From contig CATKZI010000007.1 in NCBI GenBank assembly GCA_949841365.1, positions 1 to 64,000 of the forward strand: a stretch of DNA of 64,000 nt, in the 5' to 3' direction. The notes under the pieces were generated by a model. That model did not search any database. It worked only from the letters and a program-made list of their open reading frames with translations, and was not told the origin of the DNA. A program made the position numbers and the translations under genes. Within the stretch, counting starts at the first letter, position 1. Every line of letters begins with the position of its first letter. Origin of the DNA: an uncultured Candidatus Melainabacteria bacterium (GTDB lineage Bacteria > Cyanobacteriota > Vampirovibrionia > Gastranaerophilales > Gastranaerophilaceae). Positions 1 to 7,925 of this stretch are shown piece by piece.

Positions 1-1164
1 ATTTTTAGGGATGCTTCCTTTTATTTTGTAATATTTTACTTTAGAACAGTCAGAACTTAAAGAATATACTCTGTAGATATAAAAAGAATCGCTATGTCCT
101 TGTGAAAATTCAACTTCATTTATGGATACCTCAAATGGTTTATTAATACTTCCTGTTGTTGTTTTTACTTCTATATATATTTCTTTTTCTTCTTTGTTAG
201 GTAAAATCTCATAAGATAAAATATCATAGCCTAAACCATCACCTTTATCTTTAGAATCCCAATTAACTTTCTCTGATAAATCTTCTCTTCCCAAATCATT
301 CAATTTTTGTTTTTCAATCGCCAGAATGATTTGTTCCCCTGCATCACCAGCAATTTTCTTGTTTTTGTTACTTTTAACGTAATCTCTTTTTATTGGTCTA
401 TATTTTCTAGGTTGAGATGATTTCTTTTTGATGGAAACTTCCGGAGGTTGTGTTTCTACAACGATATCTGTAATGTTGGTTGGGATTTCGAAACTAACAT
501 CATCTTTATCATATTCAATTTTGTCGTCAGATATTTTACTTATATCGATACCGTCTACATTATCCTCTGCAACCAATTCATCAATCATAAACGGATTATC
601 AGAAGAATTTTGAAACGGGATCTCTCTTTCTATAAAGATTACACCACGACGTTCTTCTTCAAAAAGTTTTTCTAAACCGATTCCAGCAGGCCAATTATCT
701 GGCAATACATCTACATCAAAAAAACCTGCATAATATGAATTTGTTGACGTTTTAAGAATGTATATGGTTAGATTTTCTGTTACGTTTGAAAAATTCGGGT
801 CATTTTCAAAGTCAGGTTCTGGAAAGTTGTTATCTGGTGACCATGCCGGATGCTTGTGCTTTAAATTTTGTCTTGATATTTTGTAATTTTTTCTATTATG
901 CCTTGGTTCAAATTCAATTTCCTGATGAATATTTCTATTCCCTAATACTGATACATCAATGACAAAAGATGGTCTATCGTCACCTACATATGTAGACGGA
1001 ACTGTCCTACCTCCTGTAGAAAATTCGGCAAATTCTTCTGTTGTAATACCAGTAGCATCAATATATGTCTGTCCTCCTCCTGTTTCAGGCTTATCAATAT
1101 CGTACATTTTTTTAAAATCAGAAGGATTTAATTTTCTATATAAAATTGCTTTAATATATTCCAT
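1..1164 (-). CDS. DUF3883-type restriction nuclease, 3' end outside window
   Basis: The reading frame is open for 388 codons and leaves the left edge without a stop, so the C-terminus is missing. The last ~120 residues match the DUF3883 pattern as I know it: GDAGEQ near residue 270, GDGLGYDI near 308-315 and YIEVKTT near 329. The D...E-x-K spacing fits a PD-(D/E)XK nuclease fold. The N-terminal ~260 residues (with GGGQTYI near residue 30) I do not recognise; they could recognise DNA. It starts at ATG 1164, 11 nt after the D12 methyltransferase stop, with a weak GTAGG ribosome site, so it is the third gene of a methylase-methylase-nuclease operon. I infer it is the restriction subunit. Nuclease activity is not proven by the sequence. 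Confidence 0.72.
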   Translation of the reverse strand, partial: MEYIKAILYRKLNPSDFKKMYDIDKPETGGGQTYIDATGITTEEFAEFSTGGRTVPSTYVGDDRPSFVIDVSVLGNRNIHQEIEFEPRHNRKNYKISRQNLKHKHPAWSPDNNFPEPDFENDPNFSNVTENLTIYILKTSTNSYYAGFFDVDVLPDNWPAGIGLEKLFEEERRGVIFIEREIPFQNSSDNPFMIDELVAEDNVDGIDISKISDDKIEYDKDDVSFEIPTNITDIVVETQPPEVSIKKKSSQPRKYRPIKRDYVKSNKNKKIAGDAGEQIILAIEKQKLNDLGREDLSEKVNWDSKDKGDGLGYDILSYEILPNKEEKEIYIEVKTTTGSINKPFEVSINEVEFSQGHSDSFYIYRVYSLSSDCSKVKYYKIKGSIPKN

Positions 1165-1175
1165 GACTATACCTA

Positions 1176-2219
1176 CTACTTGTATAGTTCAATTATATAT
1201 TCCTGAATTTTATTAGGCAATTCGCTTTGATTGCTCCTAAATCTTTTATAATCTATTGTGGATACTTTTGTTTTTCCAAATTGGTTAAGGAAATCAACTA
1301 ATTCATTTATGGATAAGAGACCATCTTCGCTATAACTAATTAAGAAACACGGACAATTCATATCTGTAATAACTTTTTTAAAAGAATCTCTTATTCGAGT
1401 CTTTGTACAAAATTTTGAATGTTGATCCCACCAATCTCTTAAACCACTTTTCCCTTGTGCTATTGGATTATCACCTCTGGCAATAGTTTCTAATATATGA
1501 TAATTTGCAGCATACTGGCGCTTTGTATATGGAGGATCAATATAGCATAAATCTGCTTTAATATTTTTTGCAACATCTTCTGCGAAACCTTGCATAACCT
1601 TATTATTTGTAGATCCTATATTACAAAATTCTTGCTGTTCTAAAAAAATATCCTCAATAGAATTTTTTGTAAATTTAGATAAAAAATACCCATATGTTCC
1701 AGATATATTAGCGACCTTATTCACTGCCATTATTAAAGTATGCTTTAATACTGCTTCTTCGTTTGAATCAATTTTTTTATTTTGAATCCAGTTCTCAAGT
1801 TCTCGTCTAATGGCATCTATTTTTTTTGCATTTTTAGATACAAAATATTTTCTTGGCGAATATCCATTGTTTGGAATTCCCTCTGGGGAAAATTCATTAT
1901 AGAAATATCCTTCTATTCCTTCTAAGTTGTTTAAATATGCAAGAATAGATTCATACATACTCATACCAGCTATTTTTAATGATATCAAGCCCTTGAATTC
2001 AGGGCTTTTGCTATTTAATAAATTTGTAATCAAATGACATTTGCTATATGTCATCATATCGGACGCAATAACATTATAACCATTTTTCCTGTATTCTAGT
2101 GATACCATACCAGTCCCAGCCATAATATCTGCTACTGTTCCGGATTTACCAATAATGTCTTTAGTCTTTCCAATTATATAATCTAATAATTTTGATTTAT
2201 TTCCTATATATCTATACAT
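1176..2219 (-). CDS. D12-class N6-adenine DNA methyltransferase
   Basis: The 347-residue protein opens with YRYIGNKSKLLDYI, the usual start of D12 (Dam/FokI-type) adenine methyltransferases. The S-adenosylmethionine motif I follows (MAGTGMVS near residues 33-40), and the catalytic motif IV is DPPYTKRQY near residue 228, followed by NYHILET. It would methylate adenine N6 in DNA. Only one nucleotide separates its ATG from the TGA of the upstream methyltransferase (TGA-A-ATG), so translation is coupled. A nuclease gene follows 11 nt downstream. Two methylases beside one nuclease suggest an asymmetric recognition site with one enzyme per strand. Substrate class is firm; the recognised sequence cannot be read from the protein. 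Confidence 0.9.
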   Translation of the reverse strand: MYRYIGNKSKLLDYIIGKTKDIIGKSGTVADIMAGTGMVSLEYRKNGYNVIASDMMTYSKCHLITNLLNSKSPEFKGLISLKIAGMSMYESILAYLNNLEGIEGYFYNEFSPEGIPNNGYSPRKYFVSKNAKKIDAIRRELENWIQNKKIDSNEEAVLKHTLIMAVNKVANISGTYGYFLSKFTKNSIEDIFLEQQEFCNIGSTNNKVMQGFAEDVAKNIKADLCYIDPPYTKRQYAANYHILETIARGDNPIAQGKSGLRDWWDQHSKFCTKTRIRDSFKKVITDMNCPCFLISYSEDGLLSINELVDFLNQFGKTKVSTIDYKRFRSNQSELPNKIQEYIIELYK

Positions 2220-2220
2220 T

Positions 2221-3918
2221 TCAATACTTCATATGATTAATTGCACCTAAATTAGGCAATTTATTTATTTCTGTTTTTATTATTTCAATATCATTATCAG
2301 TTAAATTATAAAGTTTATAAATTAAATTTTCTATCTGAAAATCAATATCTCTTGAATAATTATTTATAATTTTCTTTGTCAAATTTGCTATTTCTAAACA
2401 TATATCCATGTTTGTATTATCAATTTGTCGTATAGGTAAGCAAAATACTACTTCTTTTGTAAAATATGGATGAGATTTCCATTCATTTTCACCAAAAAGT
2501 TTTAAATAATAATAATACATTACTCTTGAATTTAAAACACCTAAATAATATTCAAGAGGGATATTATTTTCTTTTATATAATTACAGGAATAAACTGTTT
2601 GAGAAATATATGTACTATCATAATCTATACAAGCATTTATTCCCAAACCAGTTTTTCTAATTAAAATTTTAGGAGGCATATAAATATCTTTACTTTTATA
2701 ATCAATACCTTTTTTATTTTTAATTATATACTTATTACCTTTCAGGTAATAACGTTGTATATTTTCACCAACATAGATCTTTGTATAATTATCCTCTTTT
2801 GAAGTACTAATAACAGATTCAATATTATTTTTACTAAATTGAAAAATCTTTGAACAATTTTTACAAATTTTACTTCCTGCATTAATTTGTTTTTTTGAAA
2901 CACCTTGTGCTATTCCACAATATGGACATTCGACAACTAGACCTTGTTTGGATATTTCTACTCCTCTATTAAATTTAAAAATCGAATTCCAATCAATTTT
3001 ATTTTGTTCAATTTTTCTTATTAATAATTCTTCTTGTTCTTGCGTATCAATATCAAAATTATAATTTAAGTTATTACAAAACCTATCTTGTTTTACAAAG
3101 TGCGCAACTTCTATATAATGTCTATAAATATCAATATTATTACTAAGATAATCTTTTCTTGCATTAGTCGCAAGCCTAAAACATTTAGTTTTTGTTAATT
3201 TTGTTGGTTTACATTTTTTTGTGATTATAATGGTAGTTGCCCTATGGACACCTTCAAAAATTTTTTCTCCCAAACGAGCAATAACTTTTATTGATGATTT
3301 TTCTAGAAGTAATTTTCTTAAATTACTTTTTTCATCCGAAAACACTGAATCTGGAAGAATAAAAGCACAATATCCATCATCTGCAACAATATTAAGACAC
3401 AATTCTATAAACAATTCATAGCTGTCATATTGTCCTTTACTTAGTGTAAATCCATGCTCTAATAAAATATTTTTATCATAAATTCTATTAGAACTCCAAG
3501 GGGGATTTGAAATAATAAGGTTAGGACTATCAAACTTTAATTTCCAAAAATATTCTGTAGATATTTGATTTGTAGGCAAAATAGAATCAAAAGAATCAAA
3601 TATAAAATGTCTACCAGAATATAATTTTTTATTATTGTTAATAACATTCTTATCTACATCTACACCAATAAAATCTATGTTAAATTTTCTATTATTAATT
3701 CTATTTATAGAATTTAAAAGAGCATTTTCGCCACATGAAGGATCTAATACAATAAATTTCTCCTTCTTTACAAAAGATTTATCATTTTTGATTTCATTTA
3801 TTACTATTTTAGAAACAAAATCTGCTAATTCTGGAGGGGTATACACGACTCCATAACCTGATTCTTCTATTAAGTTTTTATAATTATCTTTTGTTTTACT
3901 AGCTAATTGTTGTACCAA
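2221..3918 (-). CDS. N6-adenine DNA methyltransferase (TaqI/Eco57I-like) with zinc ribbon
   Basis: A 565-residue gamma-type methyltransferase. It has VVYTPPELADF near residue 24, motif I DPSCGENALL near 59 and motif IV SNPPWSS near 138. A target-recognition region follows. Inside that region sits a CPYC...CKNC four-cysteine zinc ribbon (about residues 328-356), uncommon in this family. The C-terminal part (IYMPPKILIRKTG, YYLGVLNSR) resembles Eco57I/type IIG specificity regions. The first usable codon in frame is TTG at 3918, preceded by GAGG about nine bases upstream; no ATG lies near. First gene of the restriction-modification operon. It is more AT-rich than the chromosomal genes further right, in keeping with horizontal transfer. 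Confidence 0.88.
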   Translation of the reverse strand: MVQQLASKTKDNYKNLIEESGYGVVYTPPELADFVSKIVINEIKNDKSFVKKEKFIVLDPSCGENALLNSINRINNRKFNIDFIGVDVDKNVINNNKKLYSGRHFIFDSFDSILPTNQISTEYFWKLKFDSPNLIISNPPWSSNRIYDKNILLEHGFTLSKGQYDSYELFIELCLNIVADDGYCAFILPDSVFSDEKSNLRKLLLEKSSIKVIARLGEKIFEGVHRATTIIITKKCKPTKLTKTKCFRLATNARKDYLSNNIDIYRHYIEVAHFVKQDRFCNNLNYNFDIDTQEQEELLIRKIEQNKIDWNSIFKFNRGVEISKQGLVVECPYCGIAQGVSKKQINAGSKICKNCSKIFQFSKNNIESVISTSKEDNYTKIYVGENIQRYYLKGNKYIIKNKKGIDYKSKDIYMPPKILIRKTGLGINACIDYDSTYISQTVYSCNYIKENNIPLEYYLGVLNSRVMYYYYLKLFGENEWKSHPYFTKEVVFCLPIRQIDNTNMDICLEIANLTKKIINNYSRDIDFQIENLIYKLYNLTDNDIEIIKTEINKLPNLGAINHMKY

Positions 3919-4265
3919 TCTTCATACCTCTTTTATATATTATCTCAAAAATATAGAATTTTAAATCGATGGAATATAGTCATTTTATTATATTTTTTGT
4001 TGTTTTGTCCAATTTGTAAAATTTATACATTTGAGATTTTCTTATATATTAACATTAACTCTGAAGTTAAAAATTTGGAACCTAATTACATATAAATATG
4101 TTGTTTTGTGTATTAATTTTCAACCTAAATTTACTTTCTAGAACTAATAAGAAATGAAGTCGAGTTTAATATAATTAACTGGTTTTATTCAAAATAACTT
4201 TATCTCGAATAGAATTGCCATATAAGAATAAATTATGTCAAGTTCTTTTATATTTATTAAATGCT
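3919..4265. other. AT-rich intergenic gap between CoiA-like and restriction-modification genes
   Basis: About 350 bases without a convincing gene on either strand. It must hold the promoter of the restriction-modification operon: on the minus strand TATAAT lies near 3995 with a TTGGAC-like element only about 14 nt upstream, a poor spacing, so I do not assign it firmly. No terminator hairpin is evident after the CoiA-like gene. Confidence 0.4.
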
Positions 4266-5066
4266 TTACAAGCGTCTAGAAAATCGTCTTCTTGTATATC
4301 TTGGTCTTAATTGATACTGTACAAGTCTTTGAGTTTGCATATTTTTCAGTTTCCTATACAGTTCAGGAATTTCCCGGGTTAAATTATTTAAATAATTTAA
4401 AATTGCATCATTTTGTACATTATATATAAATGTACTACGCGTCATTCTCACAATAATTGCTTTATTATCAACAATAACGGGTAACACACAAAATAAAAAC
4501 TGTCTAATATCATTTTGTGGTATATTTTCTTCAATTCCTAAAAAGTCAAACAAAATTGGAACATTTGAATTGCGCCACATTTTCGGTATTGCACTTTGTG
4601 GATTATGACACAAAAATAGAGCAGGTTCTGCGGGTTTGCCTATAAGTTCAAAAGTTCCATTTTGAAATTTCGGATAATCATTTTTTAATCTAGTTCCGTC
4701 AATAACCCATAACATATTTTTATAAAAATTTTCTCTAAAAATTTTTTCCTCAGGTTTTATTGCGGAATGTTGAAATTCTATAACTAGATTGCTATCTGTA
4801 CATATATCTGCAATATGTTTTTCTCCGGTTGCGTCATCAGTAAATATTTTTTCTTGCCATTCTGGCGCAAAATAATTTTTCCAATTTCGATGCCAAATAG
4901 TCTCATTTTCCCACCAAGCATCACAATTATGTTTTGTTTTATGTGCCCAATGATTAATTTTATAGTTTCCACATTTTGCTATAACAGTACTTCCGCACAC
5001 CGGACAAATACCAACTTGTCCTTTTGCGGCTTCGACTTTTTCGTTATTTACCAATGCATATTTCAT
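4266..5066 (-). CDS. CoiA-like nuclease
   Basis: A 266-residue protein with the CoiA layout. The N-terminal zinc-finger-like segment has CPVCG near residue 21 and NHWAHK near residue 38. The nuclease core has HIADI near residue 84 and VIEFQHS near 94-100, the D...E-x-Q form of the PD-(D/E)XK site. The C-terminal ~100 residues are unassigned and end in an Arg-rich tail. CoiA promotes recombination after DNA uptake in competent Firmicutes; related proteins also sit in defence and mobile regions. No competence gene is adjacent here, while restriction genes lie downstream and a transposon module upstream, so a role on mobile DNA is more likely than in competence. That role is inference. Confidence 0.75.
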   Translation of the reverse strand: MKYALVNNEKVEAAKGQVGICPVCGSTVIAKCGNYKINHWAHKTKHNCDAWWENETIWHRNWKNYFAPEWQEKIFTDDATGEKHIADICTDSNLVIEFQHSAIKPEEKIFRENFYKNMLWVIDGTRLKNDYPKFQNGTFELIGKPAEPALFLCHNPQSAIPKMWRNSNVPILFDFLGIEENIPQNDIRQFLFCVLPVIVDNKAIIVRMTRSTFIYNVQNDAILNYLNNLTREIPELYRKLKNMQTQRLVQYQLRPRYTRRRFSRRL

Positions 5067-5206
5067 TATTAGTTCCTTATAATATTTACATTATTATAAT
5101 AACCAATGTTTATGTCAAATACGGACACAGCACATTTTAAGATATAAATTCATCTTTACTACTTTCTTCTACTTTTGATACATCAATTGTGTTAAAGGTG
5201 GATTTT

Positions 5207-5995
5207 ATGAAGTTAAGAATCATATCTGATATACATTGCGATATTAATTCAGGGAAAAATACAAGTTTTGATTTTGCACCGGATGATTTTGTAATTTGTT
5301 GCGGAGATATTTCAGGAGATAGAATTACAACCGAAAAATGGATAAATAATAATCTGAAACAAGGGATTGTTGTCGATGGAAATCATTTAGGCTACACTCA
5401 CTTTACTTATGCCAAAGAAGAATCATTAAATTTATCTATAAAATATCTTCAAAACAAATTCTTAGGACCTGTACATTTTTTAGAAAATCAGAGCATTGTT
5501 ATTGATAACATTTGTTTTATAGGCTGTATTTTATTTACTGATTTTAATTTATATGGAAACTCTGACGGTTGTAGGTTTATTGCACAAAAATATTTGAATG
5601 ATTTTAGAAATGTAAAATTGTACGAAAAAGGAAAATTAAAAACAATTTCCACAGAAGATCAATTGGCGCTTCATAAGAAAAGCATTAATTTTATTGAAAA
5701 AACTTGTCAAAAATACAAAGATAAAAAAATAGTTGTCGTAACTCACCATGCACCAAGTTTAAAAAGCATTTCTGAAGAATATAAAAACGATTTATTATGT
5801 GCCGCATTTGCGAGCAATCTAGAATACTTGTTTGAAAGATATCCAAACATAAAATTGTGGTGTCACGGCCACGTTCACAATTCAGTTGATTACAAGCTCG
5901 GAAATGCAAGAGTTATTGCTAATTCTTTGGGTTACGGAAATGAAAACAAAGATTTTGATAGCAAAGGCATTCTGATAGATACTGGGGACTTATAA
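5207..5995 (+). CDS. Calcineurin-like metallophosphoesterase
   Basis: The 262-residue protein shows the complete two-metal phosphoesterase set: SDIH near residue 7, CGDIS near 32, GNH near 58, THH near 176 and CHGHVH near 215. It is probably cytosolic, since there is no signal peptide or membrane segment. A GTG 18 nt upstream is in frame, but ATG 5207 is preferred because AAAGGTGG stands about six bases before it. It is the only plus-strand gene in the first 10 kb and ends 3 nt from the stop of the third transposon gene (convergent). Substrate unknown: nucleotide, phosphoprotein or nucleic-acid substrates are all possible in this family. Probably transposon cargo. Confidence 0.85.
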   Translation: MKLRIISDIHCDINSGKNTSFDFAPDDFVICCGDISGDRITTEKWINNNLKQGIVVDGNHLGYTHFTYAKEESLNLSIKYLQNKFLGPVHFLENQSIVIDNICFIGCILFTDFNLYGNSDGCRFIAQKYLNDFRNVKLYEKGKLKTISTEDQLALHKKSINFIEKTCQKYKDKKIVVVTHHAPSLKSISEEYKNDLLCAAFASNLEYLFERYPNIKLWCHGHVHNSVDYKLGNARVIANSLGYGNENKDFDSKGILIDTGDL

Positions 5996-5998
5996 TTC

Positions 5999-7243
5999 TT
6001 ATATATGAATAATCGAATATATAGAATTAAGTAACTCCTCAAAATTACAAATACATTCTTTCCAAATCATTACAGTCAGGTGATGCTCCAAATATTTTCG
6101 CATACTTGCCATAAACTTTTTGCGGTAAAGAATGTTATACATTCTGCGGGCTTCTTTGACTTCCTCGGGTTGTTGACGTCGTTGCGACAACTTTGATTTT
6201 AGTGGTTTTTGAGTGATAAAAACATTGTCATTATAGCAGTACAAGCATATCGAAACATCGTTCATAAAAATCCTGACCTGCGGGATTTGAGGCTCGGAGT
6301 CAAAATGTTCAACTAATTCCTGATACTGTTTATCATAAATTTTTGCTCGAATATATTGATAAAAAGTTTCTGTTGTCGTGTTTCCTATATTTGCAATTTT
6401 TGCGGTTTGAGAAGCCGGTATTCCAAAGCAGAAGCATTTATAAATAATCTCGATTTGTTCGGCTGTCGCAAGATTGTAAACCTTCGGCAGCCGATTAAGA
6501 TTTCTGCGGACTTTTGGCTCTTCTTCTCTGCAATCCGGCATAAAATATTTAGGGAATATTCCCATCATCCCTTCTATTTGGTACTTTTTGCGTTTGGAAT
6601 GAAACGCAGAATATGAAACTTTTAGCTTGGGATTCTTTAGCGGAATTATTTCTAAAAAGCTACGAAGTTCTCTGCAATTCATACCTTCTGTGAGTTTAAA
6701 AAGTTTCAAGTATCTATATATAAATTCTTTGCCTCTGTCTGAAGCCACAACATATAGACGTTCTTCCTCTTTATTATGAAAAAGCTTTTTGACTTCCTTA
6801 TCCATTGCACGACGTTCGGAATCTTCTAAAAAATCATATAGTTTAAGCGACGAGCGTTTAATTAAATATTTCCCCTCTAAATCAGGTTCTTTATTCGGTT
6901 TAACAACATAATTCCCTTTAAGGCAGTTTCTTTTAACAGTTTCTTCCTGAATGTTCAGTAGTCGAGCAACTTCGGGCATTGTTAGCCAAATATCTGAATC
7001 GCCGCTTTGGCTTGTGGGAACTGGTTTATTCACACACTTTTTAAAATTTGTATATAGATATTCTGTATTTGATATCTTTTTAATTTGGTTTAAAGACTCT
7101 AAATCATTAAGCGCTTTTTGAATTGTTTTTTCATTTTCTTCAAGCATTGGCAAAATGTCAGACAGAGTAAATTTATTGAGTCCCTTTGCTATTTTAAGAA
7201 TTTTCATTTGTAAGTTCAATTTCTTCTGCGTCAGCATCGTCAT
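5999..7243 (-). CDS. Third protein of Mu-like module (HTH, accessory)
   Basis: I do not recognise a named family for this 414-residue protein. The first ~65 residues look like a winged-helix unit. Residues ~82-135 (DIWLTMPEVARLLNI... to LIKRSSL) resemble the N-terminal DNA-binding domain of the neighbouring transposase (DIWIDVETLAKLKNI...IKLSTL). A second HTH-like stretch, FGIPASQTAKIANIG, lies near residue 275. No DDE catalytic triad is evident. The gene overlaps the end of the MuB-like gene by 50 nt. ATG 7243 is chosen over ATG 7207 because GAAGGAGGTG sits seven bases upstream of it. The overlap and domain sharing suggest a transposition accessory or regulator binding the same element ends; that is inference. 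Confidence 0.7.
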   Translation of the reverse strand: MTMLTQKKLNLQMKILKIAKGLNKFTLSDILPMLEENEKTIQKALNDLESLNQIKKISNTEYLYTNFKKCVNKPVPTSQSGDSDIWLTMPEVARLLNIQEETVKRNCLKGNYVVKPNKEPDLEGKYLIKRSSLKLYDFLEDSERRAMDKEVKKLFHNKEEERLYVVASDRGKEFIYRYLKLFKLTEGMNCRELRSFLEIIPLKNPKLKVSYSAFHSKRKKYQIEGMMGIFPKYFMPDCREEEPKVRRNLNRLPKVYNLATAEQIEIIYKCFCFGIPASQTAKIANIGNTTTETFYQYIRAKIYDKQYQELVEHFDSEPQIPQVRIFMNDVSICLYCYNDNVFITQKPLKSKLSQRRQQPEEVKEARRMYNILYRKKFMASMRKYLEHHLTVMIWKECICNFEELLNSIYSIIHI

Positions 7244-7925
7244 TTTTTAACACCTCCTTCAAAGTTATTTCGTCAATTTCTTTTATTCCGTTTGATTTTG
7301 CGACCTGTTCCGCTTTACTGATAGTTTTTACCAATTGCCTGAATCGATTTGTGCGAGTGTATAAAAGTTTTTTGGCGCAATCCGTAAACGGAACTTCTGA
7401 TAATTGGTCGATTATTGAAGTTATATCCTGTTTTGAGAATGGCTCAAATTTTATTATTTCCAATAATCTGTCATATAAATGTTTGTGCCGTTGGAGCCTT
7501 TTATTTGCCGTACCCATTCCGACTAAAACAATAGGGATATTCGTTTTATCGTGAATGTCCCTTAAAGTTTCAACCGCCCGAGAATCAATCGTCAAATAGT
7601 CCGTTTCATCTACAATAATGGTTCTTGGAGTCTTGATTAATTGAACTACCACTTGATTGAAGATATCCGAGAACTTGTTATAAGGAATTTCGCCTAACTC
7701 TTCAACCATCTCTTCTAATAACCACCTAGCAGACATGAGATTGGCACTCCTGATTAGTATTGCATCATTTTGTGCCGCCCACCAAGTAATTGCGTAAGTT
7801 TTACCAAGACTGGGTTCGCCATAAACAAGTCCCATTCCGGGAACTCCGTCTTCTCTTTCACGCAGGCGGTTCATCATCGAGATTAGTTGTTTTACATTCT
7901 TTGTTTTTACGAAAACCTTTTTCAT
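7194..7925 (-). CDS. MuB-like transposition ATPase (AAA+)
   Basis: The 243-residue protein carries Walker A GEPSLGKTY near residues 36-44, Walker B TIIVDETDYL near 100-109 and the sensor segment IVLVGMG near 132. It has the length of MuB/TniB-type target-selection ATPases, which bind target DNA in an ATP-dependent manner and activate the DDE transposase. Its ATG overlaps the transposase stop (TAATG), and AAGGAG inside the last transposase codons serves as its ribosome site, so it is translationally coupled to the transposase. The end of the gene contains the ribosome site of the next gene. Family assignment is strong; naming it MuB rather than a related helper is a judgement from gene order. 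Confidence 0.88.
   Translation of the reverse strand: MKKVFVKTKNVKQLISMMNRLREREDGVPGMGLVYGEPSLGKTYAITWWAAQNDAILIRSANLMSARWLLEEMVEELGEIPYNKFSDIFNQVVVQLIKTPRTIIVDETDYLTIDSRAVETLRDIHDKTNIPIVLVGMGTANKRLQRHKHLYDRLLEIIKFEPFSKQDITSIIDQLSEVPFTDCAKKLLYTRTNRFRQLVKTISKAEQVAKSNGIKEIDEITLKEVLKNDDADAEEIELTNENS
7251..7260 (-). promoter_or_regulatory. Strong ribosome binding site inside the MuB-like gene
   Basis: On the minus strand GAAGGAGGTG is followed after seven bases by ATG 7243. It lies within codons of the ATPase gene and fixes the start of the overlapping third transposon gene 50 nt before the ATPase stop. Confidence 0.8.

Noticed and set aside
428-1216. Plus-strand open frames in the first 1.2 kb
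   Set aside because: They oppose a continuous minus-strand frame with a coherent DUF3883 domain; their translations have no protein-like pattern.
5107-5128. TGTTTATG...CGGACAC as the left end of a compact 5.6-kb transposon
   Set aside because: It resembles the right end read inward (TGTTATG...CGGACAC), but the distance to the core is 15 bases instead of 13, there is only one core copy, the flank ACCAA does not match GCTTA, and no M48 5' part precedes it. Kept open but not annotated as an end.
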